Assembly (NCBI RefSeq): GCF_000472705.1
Contig: NZ_AXAE01000034.1
Location: 311 to 64,310, forward strand
Origin: Mesorhizobium erdmanii USDA 3471
Lineage (GTDB): Bacteria; Pseudomonadota; Alphaproteobacteria; Rhizobiales; Rhizobiaceae
DNA length: 64,000 bases
Direction of reading: 5' to 3'
The translations under genes and the position numbers were made by a program. The notes under the pieces were generated by a model. That model was not told the DNA's origin. It worked only from the letters and a program-made list of their open reading frames with translations, and did not search any database. Every line of letters begins with the position of its first letter. The first letter of the stretch is position 1. This document shows positions 41,981-50,896 of the stretch, one piece after another.

Positions 41981-43515
41981 TGCTGTCTGATTCCCAGGGC
42001 CGGCTGCACGACCGCCGACCGCTGTCCATCATCGACATCGGGTCGAATTCGATCCGCCTCGTTGTCTATGAAGGGCTGGCGCGCTCGCCGACCATGCTGT
42101 TCAACGAAAAGATGCTGGCTGGTCTCGGCCGGGGCATCGTTTCGACCGGTAAACTCGACCCCGAGGCGGTGACGCGCTCGATGGAGGAGTTCCGCCGCTT
42201 TCGCGCGCTGTCCGACCAGGCCGGCGCCGAGCACATGTATGTGTTGGCCACCGCCGCCGCCCGCGAGGCGATCAACGGTCCCGACTTCATCCACCGCGCC
42301 GAGGAGGTGCTGAAAACCGAAATCCGCGTGATCAGCGGGCGCCAGGAAGCCCATTATTCGGCGCTCGGCGTCATTTCGGGTTTCCACCCGGCCAATGGCA
42401 TCGCCGGCGATCTGGGCGGCGGTAGTCTCGAACTGGTCGACGTGGCCGGCGAAGTGATTGGCGACGGCATAACGCTGCCGCTGGGCGGCCTGCGCCTGCA
42501 GGACATGGCAAAGAACTCGCTCACCCAGGCACAGAAGATCGCGCGTGACGAGCTGGCGAGGGCCAAGCTGTTGAAAGGCGGGCAGGGCCGGCCTTTCTAC
42601 GCCGTCGGCGGCACCTGGCGAAACCTCGCCCGGCTGCATATGGAGATGACCAACTACCCGCTTGGCGTCATGCACCACTACGAAATGTCCGCCGACAGCG
42701 CGACGAACTTTCTCAAGCAGGTAGCCAAGGCCGAGATCGAGAAGGTCAAGGGGATCGAAGGCGTCTCGAAGAACCGGCGCTCGCTGCTGCCCTACGGCGC
42801 TGTCGTGCTGCAGGAGATCATGGCGGCGATGCAGCCGTCGAAGATCATTGTTTCGGCACTCGGTGTGCGCGAAGGCTTCCTCTATTCGCTGCTCGACGAA
42901 GCCGAGCAGAAGGCCGATCCTTTGATTTCGGCATCCGAGGAACTCGCCCGGCTTCGCTCTCGCTCGGTCACCCACGCGCACGAGCTGGTCGATTGGACAG
43001 CCAAATCCTTTGCAGCCTTCGGCATCGATGAGACCGAGGACGAGGCGCGCTACCGCCACGCCGCCGCATTGCTGGCCGACATCGGTTGGCGCGCGCACCC
43101 GGAATATCGCGGCAGGCAGTCCCTCAACATCATCGCCCACGCCTCCTTCTTCGGCGTCGACCATCCCGGCCGTGCCTTCCTGGCTTTGGCCAGCGCCTAT
43201 CGTCACGACGGCATCTTCAACGAATCGATCGCCCCGGAAATCAAGGCGCTGGCGACGCCGCGCTACCTCGATCGCGCTCGCGTGCTGGCGGCAATGATGC
43301 GCGTGGTCTATCTGCTCACGGCCTCTATGCCCGGCATCATGCCCAGGCTGAAATGGGAGCAGCGCGGCAATGGCGTGCTGGCGCTGGTGTTGCCGGCGTC
43401 GTTGGCCGATCTCTACGGCGAGCGGCCTGCCGGCCGGCTGGCGCAACTTGCGCGGATCACCAACCGCAGGCTCGTGCTGGCGGTAGAGGGTGGGCCGAGC
43501 ATGACTGTGAAGTAG
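41980..43515 (+). CDS. ppx: exopolyphosphatase
   Basis: 511 residues. Actin-like ATPase fold: SIIDIGSNSIRLVVYE at the N-terminus, LATAAAREA, and GDLGGGSLELVDV (phosphate-binding loops), followed by a C-terminal HD-like helical domain. It removes terminal phosphates from polyphosphate; related GppA enzymes act on pppGpp. Translationally coupled to ppk, forming a synthesis/degradation pair. Confidence 0.95.
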   Translation: MLSDSQGRLHDRRPLSIIDIGSNSIRLVVYEGLARSPTMLFNEKMLAGLGRGIVSTGKLDPEAVTRSMEEFRRFRALSDQAGAEHMYVLATAAAREAINGPDFIHRAEEVLKTEIRVISGRQEAHYSALGVISGFHPANGIAGDLGGGSLELVDVAGEVIGDGITLPLGGLRLQDMAKNSLTQAQKIARDELARAKLLKGGQGRPFYAVGGTWRNLARLHMEMTNYPLGVMHHYEMSADSATNFLKQVAKAEIEKVKGIEGVSKNRRSLLPYGAVVLQEIMAAMQPSKIIVSALGVREGFLYSLLDEAEQKADPLISASEELARLRSRSVTHAHELVDWTAKSFAAFGIDETEDEARYRHAAALLADIGWRAHPEYRGRQSLNIIAHASFFGVDHPGRAFLALASAYRHDGIFNESIAPEIKALATPRYLDRARVLAAMMRVVYLLTASMPGIMPRLKWEQRGNGVLALVLPASLADLYGERPAGRLAQLARITNRRLVLAVEGGPSMTVK

Positions 43516-43523
43516 GCTGGGCC

Positions 43524-43934
43524 TTAGACGGGATCACGTCCGTCGGCCGACCAGGCTCCGGCGCCGGCCATAGCCAGCGCCAGGAAGCCGCCTGATATCG
43601 CAATGTCCTTCATCAGCATCTGCTGGTGCAGAAAAGCGAGCGTCGCATCGTCGGCACCCTGGCCGTAGTGGCCGATGAAGCCGGCAACGACGCAGAAGGC
43701 CGCCAAGAGCAGCGCCACGATCCGGGTCTGGAAACCGATGAGGATCAGCAGTCCGGCGATCAGCTCGAACAGGCCCGTGCCCCAGGCGGCAAGCGCGGGC
43801 AGCGGCAGGCCGAGGCCGGCAAGATAGCCCGTCGTGCCGGCGATATTGGCGAGCGCCTGGAAGCCGGACGGTACGAACAGCACGGCAAACAGCAGCCGCG
43901 AAATCAGAAGCAATGCGTTGCGGGCCATGGCCAC
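43524..43934 (-). CDS. DoxX family membrane protein (first)
   Basis: 136 residues, four helices, DoxX family: LLISRLLFAVLFVPSGFQALAN, LAGLGLPLPALAAWGTGLFELIAGLLILIGFQTR. Members are quinone-related membrane proteins of uncertain role. It is a paralogue of the next gene on the same strand, separated by about 150 bp that contains a terminator. It is convergent with ppx, with only eight bases between stops. Confidence 0.85.
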   Translation of the reverse strand: MAMARNALLLISRLLFAVLFVPSGFQALANIAGTTGYLAGLGLPLPALAAWGTGLFELIAGLLILIGFQTRIVALLLAAFCVVAGFIGHYGQGADDATLAFLHQQMLMKDIAISGGFLALAMAGAGAWSADGRDPV

Positions 43935-44033
43935 CTCCCTTGCCGGCGCCCGATCGGGCCTAGCCGGCCGCCATGCAGTCTACGCCTGCGCGGCGGCGGC
44001 CGAAACCGGCGCGCCTTCTATTTCCAGACAACG

Positions 44034-44064
44034 AAAAAGCGGCGCGAAAAATTCCGCGCCGCTT
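44034..44064 (-). terminator. Rho-independent terminator of the second DoxX gene
   Basis: AAGCGGCGCG and CGCGCCGCTT form a perfect 10 bp stem; on the minus strand it is followed by a run of T. It sits 25 bp past the stop of the DoxX gene at 44089. Confidence 0.85.
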
Positions 44065-44088
44065 CTGTCAAGGCTTTGGAGGAAAAGC

Positions 44089-44511
44089 TCAGCCGCGCTT
44101 GGCGTCGATCGAATAGGCGCCGGCGCCAGACGAAGCCAGCAGCAGGAAGCCGCCGGTGATGGCGAGGTTCTTGAGGAACTGGATCATCTGCATCTGGTCG
44201 GCCCAGCCGGTGTGGGCGACCAGCCCGGTGGCGACCGTGAATATGGCGAGCACCCAGGCGGCGATCCTGGTCTGGAAGCCGAAGAGAATGGCAAGGCCGC
44301 CGAGGAGTTCGATCAGGCCTACGACGACGGCCGTTACCGTCGGCAGGGGCAGGCCGATGCCGCCGAAATAGGCGGCGGTGCCGGAAATGGCGGTCAGCTT
44401 GCCGAAACCGGAAAGCAGGAAAATGACCGCGAGCAGGATGCGGCCGAGCAGGATGGTGACAGAGCTGTTCGACGCGGTGCCGGCGGCGACGGTGGAAGTG
44501 TTGATGGACAT
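44089..44511 (-). CDS. DoxX family membrane protein (second)
   Basis: 140 residues, four helices. Same text as its neighbour: LLGRILLAVIFLLSGFGKLTAISGT, GGIGLPLPTVTAVVVGLIELLGGLAILFGFQTR. The two DoxX genes look like a local duplication. No signal peptide cleavage site; the first 20 residues are polar (MSINTSTVAAGTASNSS). Followed by its own terminator, so it is a separate transcript. Confidence 0.88.
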   Translation of the reverse strand: MSINTSTVAAGTASNSSVTILLGRILLAVIFLLSGFGKLTAISGTAAYFGGIGLPLPTVTAVVVGLIELLGGLAILFGFQTRIAAWVLAIFTVATGLVAHTGWADQMQMIQFLKNLAITGGFLLLASSGAGAYSIDAKRG

Positions 44512-44688
44512 GGTGGCTCTCCGAATGGGTTGAATGACCCACAGATAGACAATGCCGACTGTTCACCAAAGCCGTCTATCCGGCGACACATCGTTCACAG
44601 GCCGTATGTTCCCATGATCGGCCAAGAAGCGCGAAATTCGTGTCGGATGATGCGGTGACGGGAGTAAATTCTCCCGCCGCGAAACACC

Positions 44689-46086
44689 TTACCCCGGATG
44701 CGTCATATCCTCCGGCCGCACCAGTCGGTCATAGTCGGCCTCGCTGACCAGTCCGGTGGCCAGCGCCTCCTCGCGCAGCGTCGTACCGTTCTTGTGCGCC
44801 GTCTTGGCGATCTTGGCGGCGTTGTCGTAGCCGATGGTTGGCGCGAGCGCCGTCACCAGCATCAGCGAGCGGTCGAGCGCGGCCTTGATGTTGTCTTCCC
44901 GCGCCTCGATGCCGACCACGCAATTGTCGGTGAAGGAGACCGACGCGTCGGCGAGCAATTGCACCGACTGCAGGAAATTGTAGGCCATCAGCGGATTGTA
45001 GACGTTGAGCTCGAAATGCCCCTGGCTGCCGGCGAACGTCAGCGCGGCATTGTTGCCGAACACCTGCACGCAGACCTGGGTCATCGCTTCGCACTGCGTC
45101 GGGTTGACCTTGCCCGGCATGATCGACGAGCCGGGTTCGTTTTCCGGCAGCGCCAATTCACCGAGGCCCGAGCGGGGCCCCGAACCGAGGAATCGGATGT
45201 CGTTGGCGACCTTGAAGAGTGCGGCGGCCGCGGCGTTGATTGCGCCGTGCGAGAACACCATGGAATCGTGCGCCGCCAGCGCCTCGAACTTGTTCGGCGC
45301 GGTGACGAAGGCGATGCCGGTGATGGCGGCGATGCGATCAGCCACCCGCTCGGCAAAGCCGACCGGCGCATTGAGGCCGGTGCCGACAGCGGTGCCGCCC
45401 TGCGCCAACTCCTGCAGGCCGGGCAGCGTCATTTCGATGCGCCTGATCGAGGAGGCGACCTGCGCCGCATAGCCGGAAAATTCCTGGCCGAGGGTGAGGG
45501 GAGTGGCATCCTGCGTATGCGTGCGGCCGATCTTGATGATGTGGTTGAAGGCCCTGGCCTTGGCGTCCAGCGCCTTGTGCAGGTGTTTCAGCGCCGGCAA
45601 CAGATCGTGCACGATGCGCTCGGCGCAGGCGATGTGCATGGCCGTCGGATAGGTGTCGTTCGACGACTGGCTCATATTGACGTGGTCGTTGGGATGCACC
45701 GGCTTCTTCGACCCCATCACGCCGCCAAGCATCTCGATTGCCCGGTTGGAGATCACCTCGTTGGCGTTCATGTTGGACTGGGTACCGGAGCCGGTCTGCC
45801 ACACCACCAGCGGGAAATGGTCATTGAGCTTGCCGTCGATGACCTCTTGCGCCGCCTCGACAATCGTCTTGCCGATCGCCGGATCGAGCCGCTTCAGGTC
45901 CATGTTGGCTTCCGCCGCCGCCCGCTTGACGATGCCGAGCGCGCGCACGATCGAAGCCGGCTGCTTTTCCCAACCGATCTTGAAATTGCCCAGCGAGCGC
46001 TGCGCCTGCGCGCCCCAATAGCGGTCGGCGGCGACCTCGATGGGGCCGAACGTATCGGTTTCGGTTCTGGTCTTTGGCGTGCTCAC
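44689..46086 (-). CDS. fumC: fumarate hydratase class II
   Basis: 465 residues from GTG 46086 (GGAGAG upstream; the downstream sequence STPKTRTETDTFGPIEV matches the family start). Class II fumarase signature GSSIMPGKVNPTQCEAM, plus SQSSNDTYPTA and GRTHTQDATPLTLGQE. The catalytic serine is in the first of these loops. Converts fumarate and L-malate in the TCA cycle; oxygen-stable, no Fe-S cluster. The frame is open far upstream, but that text is not FumC. Confidence 0.95.
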   Translation of the reverse strand: MSTPKTRTETDTFGPIEVAADRYWGAQAQRSLGNFKIGWEKQPASIVRALGIVKRAAAEANMDLKRLDPAIGKTIVEAAQEVIDGKLNDHFPLVVWQTGSGTQSNMNANEVISNRAIEMLGGVMGSKKPVHPNDHVNMSQSSNDTYPTAMHIACAERIVHDLLPALKHLHKALDAKARAFNHIIKIGRTHTQDATPLTLGQEFSGYAAQVASSIRRIEMTLPGLQELAQGGTAVGTGLNAPVGFAERVADRIAAITGIAFVTAPNKFEALAAHDSMVFSHGAINAAAAALFKVANDIRFLGSGPRSGLGELALPENEPGSSIMPGKVNPTQCEAMTQVCVQVFGNNAALTFAGSQGHFELNVYNPLMAYNFLQSVQLLADASVSFTDNCVVGIEAREDNIKAALDRSLMLVTALAPTIGYDNAAKIAKTAHKNGTTLREEALATGLVSEADYDRLVRPEDMTHPG

Positions 46087-46240
46087 AGGGTCTCTCCTTG
46101 TCGAAGTCGGCAACGGCGTATCGCGTTGCACAAATGGCTTCAAGCAGAGATTGCGGACGGCAAGGATGCAAATCGGTTGAAGAATACGCTTCCTATGAAG
46201 GGTCCCGCTGCATGTTCGCGGAACTTTCTTCTTCCTTGAC

Positions 46241-46792
46241 CTAAAGGCCGCGGCGGCCAAATCCGGTTGGACCTGTGGGGCGCCTCGCCTGTGGCGCTGG
46301 ATTTGCGGGATCCTTCGCGCTGGCTCGCTGTTCCGGCCTGGCGGATAGCGATTGCTGCCGCATAGAGCGTTCGGCCGCCATACGGGAGATGTGGGCGCCG
46401 AGGTCGCTCCTCGATTCCTCCGCACCGGGTGGGGGACCATAGTCGTTGTTGCCGTCTGAGCCGGAGAAGAAGCCGCATTCGACGAGCACCCATAGTCCGC
46501 CGATATAGGGGAGGAACAACAGCAAGGACCATCGGCCGGATTTGTCGAGATCATGGTACCGCTTGATCGTCGCGGCGAAATTGACCCAGAGTGAAAGTGC
46601 AGCGCCGATGAGCAGCACCAGATTGGCACTTGGATTGTCTGAGGGAAACGCTCTTAGCCTGTGTCCGGTCGATGCACCTTTGACATGGACCAGGGCGGCA
46701 ACGGTCACAACCAACAGGATCAGCACCGCAAACTGAGCCAGCCACCATCGCCCACGTCCAATGCGCCCGGAAAATCCAAACAAAAGATTCAT
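46241..46792 (-). CDS. DUF805 membrane protein
   Basis: 183 residues from ATG 46792 (MNLLFGFSGRIGRGRWW, the DUF805 opening). Four helices: FAVLILLVVTVAAL, NLVLLIGAALSLWVNF, AATIKRYHDLDKSGRWSLLLFLPYIGGLW. Conserved W and the RYHD-x2-KSG motif are kept. The C-terminal 60 residues are Ser/Pro/Arg-rich and disordered. Function unknown. Confidence 0.85.
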   Translation of the reverse strand: MNLLFGFSGRIGRGRWWLAQFAVLILLVVTVAALVHVKGASTGHRLRAFPSDNPSANLVLLIGAALSLWVNFAATIKRYHDLDKSGRWSLLLFLPYIGGLWVLVECGFFSGSDGNNDYGPPPGAEESRSDLGAHISRMAAERSMRQQSLSARPEQRASAKDPANPAPQARRPTGPTGFGRRGL

Positions 46793-46994
46793 TTGCAACC
46801 CCAACCGGTAATAAGGGCAATATTTATCGTCTATGTAAAAGGTCGCTAAATGTACTCTGATTCAACAAGGGGCGCGATTGGTCGATTATTTGAATGGTTA
46901 ATTGATATAAAATTCTATTTTTAGATAGTTTGGTATTTTACAATGCGCGCGGCCTGCCCGGTCTCGCGGAGGCCGGCAGCCGGTGCTCACCCCG

Positions 46995-47240
46995 CTATAT
47001 ATATCCACCATCCACCGCAAAGATCGCGCCGCAGGTCCCGCGGCCTCATCGCTGGCTAAATAAGGAGCCATCCCGGCGAGGTCGTCGTCGGGACGGCCGA
47101 TGCGGCCCAGCGGATAGCTGTGCTCGACATGGGCCTTCAGCTCCGCCTGTGCCTCGGCCGGCAGATTGTCAACGGTTTTGCGCCGCATGGCTGTATCGAC
47201 CGTGCCGGGCGCGATGCCGTTGACACCGGGATTGTCTAGC
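46995..47240 (-). pseudogene. SDR (short-chain dehydrogenase) C-terminal remnant
   Basis: The minus strand encodes the C-terminal third of an SDR: GVNGIAPGTVDTAM, then YPLGRIGRPDDDLAGMAPYLASDEA. A frameshift follows; the other frame continues with AIFAVDGGYI and a stop at 46995, the expected C-terminus. The Rossmann fold and the catalytic Ser/Tyr/Lys are missing upstream, where another gene begins. It is a decayed fragment. The 200 bp to its left (46793-46994) is AT-rich and empty. Confidence 0.75.
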
Positions 47241-47310
47241 CCTTGCATCCGCGGCGCCGACGGGATAGCCGCGTTGATCGAAATGGGTCGGGGGGAGAGC
47301 GTCTTTAAAA

Positions 47311-48285
47311 ATGGCACCGCTCAAGATGGGACTTAAAGCGCTCCCCATCGATGTCGACGTGGTCGAGATTGGCAGGCCCTTCCTGTCCGGCCTCAATCGC
47401 GGCGAGATCCACTGCCGTTTCGAAGGCGGCAAGCTCAAGGTGCGCTCCCGTGCCGCCTGGCTTGAAAGGCATGTGCAGGTGCTGACCTTGATAGCCGAGG
47501 CGTTGGCATCCCTTGGCGTCCGCAGTCTGCCGCCCTTCTATGTACTTCTTGGCGATACGCCGTCGCGCCGCAGATATCGCCGTTTCCGCACGCGTTTCGC
47601 TTTCTCTTCAGCCGATGGCTATAGCGAGGTAGCAGCGCCGGACTTCGTCTTCGATGGCTGGCCGGATGCGAAATTCGACGACTATGACCAGAAGACGCGG
47701 GCGATGGCGGTCGCATCGGAAGAGCCGCCGCGCGATGACAGATTGTTCTGGGCGGGCCGCTGCATGAACGGTGCCCGCCGACGCGTCGTCGAGATCGCTT
47801 CTGCCCGTCCGGACCTCATCGAGGCCTATGACACCGAGCCGAACTATGATGTCGCTACCAATCGGTATTCCGCCAAATTCATGACGATGGAAGACCAGGT
47901 TGCCAGCTACAGGTACATGATTGACATCGAAGGGGCGGGCTACAGTGGCCGCTTCAAGATGCTGCTCCACACCAAGCGCGTGGTGTTCCTGCAGGATCGG
48001 CCGTGGCGCGAGTGGTTCTTCGACGATATCGAGGCGTTTCGCCACTATGTTCCGGTGGCGCGCGACATGTCGGACCTGGTCGAACGCATCGAGTGGCTGC
48101 GCACCAATCCGAAGCTGGAAGCCGAAATGGCCGCGGAGGCACAGCATTTCGCACGGACCCGCCTGACGCGCTCGGCGGCCGTGGCGGCCTGGGCGAAGCT
48201 CCTGGCGGATCATGCTGCCGCTAGTGGCAATCTAAAATCCGGTCGGCAGCGGCGCAAACGCCCTATCGGTTGGCCGGCCACATAA
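47311..48285 (+). CDS. GT90 family glycosyltransferase (CAP10/LpsA-like)
   Basis: 324 residues. The C-terminal half matches glycosyltransferase family 90: RYMIDIEGAGYSGRFKMLLHTKRVVFLQ, WREWFFDDIEAFRHYVPVARDMSDLVERIEWL, with the conserved Gly-Tyr-Ser loop and the HYVPV motif. Such enzymes add xylose or glucose to surface polysaccharide or LPS core. It stands alone, next to the SDR remnant; the upstream ribosome-binding site is weak and an ATG at 47326 is an alternative. Confidence 0.8.
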   Translation: MAPLKMGLKALPIDVDVVEIGRPFLSGLNRGEIHCRFEGGKLKVRSRAAWLERHVQVLTLIAEALASLGVRSLPPFYVLLGDTPSRRRYRRFRTRFAFSSADGYSEVAAPDFVFDGWPDAKFDDYDQKTRAMAVASEEPPRDDRLFWAGRCMNGARRRVVEIASARPDLIEAYDTEPNYDVATNRYSAKFMTMEDQVASYRYMIDIEGAGYSGRFKMLLHTKRVVFLQDRPWREWFFDDIEAFRHYVPVARDMSDLVERIEWLRTNPKLEAEMAAEAQHFARTRLTRSAAVAAWAKLLADHAAASGNLKSGRQRRKRPIGWPAT

Positions 48286-48327
48286 GCGCGTTTGTTGCTC
48301 GGCATGTGGTTCGCAAGCCGGGCCGAT

Positions 48328-48966
48328 TTACGCGCTGACCGTTTCAGCTCCGCACATGGCCAGTCGCGCGGCGACAAAATCCATGACCTGGCGGATCGCC
48401 TGTTCGCGCGAGACGCTGCCCGGCTCCAGGCCTAGCCGCAGCCAGAGCCCGTCGATCAGCGCGGTGACGCCGAGCGCGATGTCGTCGGCGTCCCTCGGTG
48501 AGGCAAGACCGTGCAGGGCGGACAACAGGTTCGAGCGCATGCGCGCGTGCAGCACCTTCTGGATGCGCGCCAGCTTCTCGTCGCGCGGCACCTCGGCGCA
48601 GAGCGAAAGCCAGGCGTGACAAAGAGGCGGCAGGAACAGATGCGCCTCGAAATTGCCCTCGATCACCGCATCGAGCCGCTCCATCGGCGTCCGTGCCAGG
48701 CGAAGCCGCGCGACCACCGCGTCGCGCAGCACGGCGTTGGCTTCCCGCATCGCATGCTCGAACAACTCCTGCTTGTTGCGGAAATAGTGCAGCACGATGC
48801 CCTTGGAGGCGCCGGCATGGGCGGCCACCTTTTCGAGAGTCGCACCCGCGATACCTTCGCGCTCCAGCACCGCGAAAGCGGCCTGCCGTAACTCTTTGCG
48901 GCGTATGTCGCTCAGACGCTTTAATTTCACGGCTTCCATCCACGCATTGCGAATCCAAGTTGACAT
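48328..48966 (-). CDS. TetR family regulator, BetI-like
   Basis: 212 residues. HTH: RRKELRQAAFAVLEREGIAGATLEKVAAHAGASKGIVLHYFRNKQELF (about 22-70), then a BetI-type C-terminal domain (FWLSLCAE-like text). An internal ATG at 48939 is a possible start. It is divergent from choX over an 83 bp gap that holds a perfect 12 bp palindrome. BetI responds to choline, which fits the neighbour, so it probably represses choX and the hydrolase. betA/betB are not nearby. Confidence 0.85.
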   Translation of the reverse strand: MSTWIRNAWMEAVKLKRLSDIRRKELRQAAFAVLEREGIAGATLEKVAAHAGASKGIVLHYFRNKQELFEHAMREANAVLRDAVVARLRLARTPMERLDAVIEGNFEAHLFLPPLCHAWLSLCAEVPRDEKLARIQKVLHARMRSNLLSALHGLASPRDADDIALGVTALIDGLWLRLGLEPGSVSREQAIRQVMDFVAARLAMCGAETVSA

Positions 48967-48988
48967 TTTCGTCCGTCTAGATCAACAA

Positions 48989-49022
48989 TTGACCAGTGGG
49001 ACAATAAAAAGACCAATTGGTC
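48989..49022. promoter_or_regulatory. candidate operator, choX/BetI-like divergent gap
   Basis: A perfect 12 bp palindrome GACCAATTGGTC (49011-49022) and an upstream half-site TTGACCAGT (48989-48997) in the gap between the regulator and choX. It lies 28 bp before the choX ATG, where a repressor would block the promoter. Confidence 0.6.
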
Positions 49023-49049
49023 AATTTAGTGATGACGAGGAGAATCGAA

Positions 49050-49988
49050 ATGGTCCGCATGCTTGCAAATGGCGTCTGTCTTGCAGCCCTGATGCTGGGC
49101 GCTCATGCGGCCCAGGCGGCCGAGGCCGAGCAGTGCCGGGCGGTGCGCATGGCCGAACCGGGCTGGAACGATCTCGCCTTCACCACCGGCGTCGCCAATG
49201 TCTTGCTCGGTGCGCTCGGCTACCAGCCGCAAAGTTCTGTGCTGGGCATCAACGTCATCTACGAAGGCATGAAGAACAACGATTTGGACCTGTTCCTCGG
49301 CTATTGGGATCCGGCCATGGTCACCTATTACGAACCCTACAAGAAGGATGGCACGGTCGAGAATGTGCGCGTCAATCTCGAAGGCGCCAAATACACCTTC
49401 GCCGTGCCGACCTATGTCTGGGATGCCGGCGTCAAGGACTTCGCCGACCTGCACAAATTCGCCGACAGGTTCGGCAAGAAGATGTACGGCATCGAGCCCG
49501 GTTCGAACCAGCTGATGATGGACGCCATCGCTGACCCGTCGCTTGGTCTCGACGGCTGGCAAGTGGTCGAGTCGAGCGAGGCTGGCATGCTTTCCGAGGT
49601 CGGCTACGAGATCAAGGAGAAGCAGTTCATCGTCTTCCAGGGCTGGGCCCCGCATCCGATGAACACCATGTATGATTTCAAGTATCTGACAGGCGGCGAC
49701 AAATTCTTCGGTCCGAACTTCGGCGCCGCGACGGTGACGACGCAGGTGCGCAAGGGCTATCTGCAGCAATGCCCCAATGTCGCGCAATTTCTCAAGAATC
49801 TCGCCTTCGACATCGATTTTGAGAATGTCGGCATGGGCTATCTGATCAATGACGGCATGAAGCCGGAGGACGGGGCGCTGAAGGCGATCACGCTGAACAA
49901 GAACCGCCTCGACGCCTGGCTCGCTGGCGTCACCACCTTCGATGGCAAGCCCGGCCTTGCCGCGGTCAAGGAAAAGCTCGGCCTGTGA
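49050..49988 (+). CDS. choX: choline ABC transporter, substrate-binding protein (ChoX)
   Basis: 312 residues from ATG 49050 (GAGGAGAATCG upstream). Signal peptide MVRMLANGVCLAALMLGAHAAQA. The mature part is the OpuAC/ProX-type fold of ChoX: RMAEPGWNDLAFTTGVANVLLGALGY, DLFLGYWDPAMVTYYEPY, with the aromatic residues that cage the quaternary amine. Usually choX is followed by choW and choV (permease and ATPase); here it is followed by a hydrolase, so the transporter is incomplete locally. Confidence 0.9.
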   Translation: MVRMLANGVCLAALMLGAHAAQAAEAEQCRAVRMAEPGWNDLAFTTGVANVLLGALGYQPQSSVLGINVIYEGMKNNDLDLFLGYWDPAMVTYYEPYKKDGTVENVRVNLEGAKYTFAVPTYVWDAGVKDFADLHKFADRFGKKMYGIEPGSNQLMMDAIADPSLGLDGWQVVESSEAGMLSEVGYEIKEKQFIVFQGWAPHPMNTMYDFKYLTGGDKFFGPNFGAATVTTQVRKGYLQQCPNVAQFLKNLAFDIDFENVGMGYLINDGMKPEDGALKAITLNKNRLDAWLAGVTTFDGKPGLAAVKEKLGL

Positions 49989-50830
49989 GAGCACCGGCAT
50001 CGGATGGCCTGCCGGGGCAGGGCGCCTTGCCGCAAGCGGACGCCTGGGCCGGGCGCAAGCAATTCATCAACGCCGGCGGCCTCGAGACCGCCTATGTCGA
50101 GATACCAGGCGTCGAACCCGCGCTGGTTCTGGTGCATGGCTTCACCGATACCAGCCGCAGTTTTTCGCTCCTGGCGCCGTATCTGGCGGGCCGCCGGCTG
50201 ATCATGCCCGACCTGCGCGGCCACGGCGCATCGCAAGCCGGCCACGGCTTCGGCATCGCCGACTTCGCCGACGACATTGCGGACCTGATCCGGCATTTGC
50301 AGCTCGACCGGCCTGTCGTCGTTGGCCATTCGCTGGGCGCCATGGTGGCCATCGCCCTGGTTGCGCGGCATGACGACCTCATCGGCGGACTGGTGGTCCT
50401 GGCCGGTACGTTGAAGCCCGATTTCGCAAGCGATCATCCGCTGGTCGCCGGTGTCCAGGCCCTGCGCGACCCGATATCGCCGGCCGATCCGTTCTATTGC
50501 TGGTGGCACGCCTGTCGGTCCGGTGTCCCCGAGCCGTTCCTCGCCGGCCTGGCGAAAGACGCATCGGCCATGCCCGCGGCGCGCTGGCGTGCCATCCTGG
50601 AGGAGATTCGGCAGGCTGACCTGACCGGTGCGGCGCAAAACGTGCGGACCCCAACGCTCATCATCGCCGGCGCCTACGATCCGCTGTTTGGCGAGGCGCA
50701 TCAGCAGGCGCTGTTGCGTTGCCTGGCAGGAGCAAGCTTCGTGCGTGCCGAAGCGTGCGGCCACAACCCGCATTGGGAGGATCCGGCATTTGTCGCTGAG
50801 GTGATCGGCGGGAGGTTCGGGAACGGATAG
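49985..50830 (+). CDS. alpha/beta hydrolase coupled to choX
   Basis: 281 residues from GTG 49985, which overlaps the choX stop by four bases (GTGA), so translation is coupled. HGFTDTSRSF, MPDLRGHGAS, the nucleophile elbow GHSLGAM (Ser at about 119), acidic residue in GAYDPLF and histidine in CGHNPHWE. Cytosolic serine hydrolase. The link to a choline-binding protein suggests hydrolysis of a choline ester or a related amide after uptake, but this is inference. Confidence 0.85.
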   Translation: MRAPASDGLPGQGALPQADAWAGRKQFINAGGLETAYVEIPGVEPALVLVHGFTDTSRSFSLLAPYLAGRRLIMPDLRGHGASQAGHGFGIADFADDIADLIRHLQLDRPVVVGHSLGAMVAIALVARHDDLIGGLVVLAGTLKPDFASDHPLVAGVQALRDPISPADPFYCWWHACRSGVPEPFLAGLAKDASAMPAARWRAILEEIRQADLTGAAQNVRTPTLIIAGAYDPLFGEAHQQALLRCLAGASFVRAEACGHNPHWEDPAFVAEVIGGRFGNG

Positions 50831-50896
50831 ATCCGCTGGTACCCTGCCGGACTTCATTGGTCGATCAGGTTTGGAGTCGATCAGGTCTGGCGGCTT

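Noticed and set aside
41782..43446. 554-codon frame antisense to ppx
   Set aside because: Shadow of ppx; the true gene has clear actin-fold motifs.
44659..44676. Terminator of fumC
   Set aside because: CGGGAG/CTCCCG is short and not followed by T on the minus strand.
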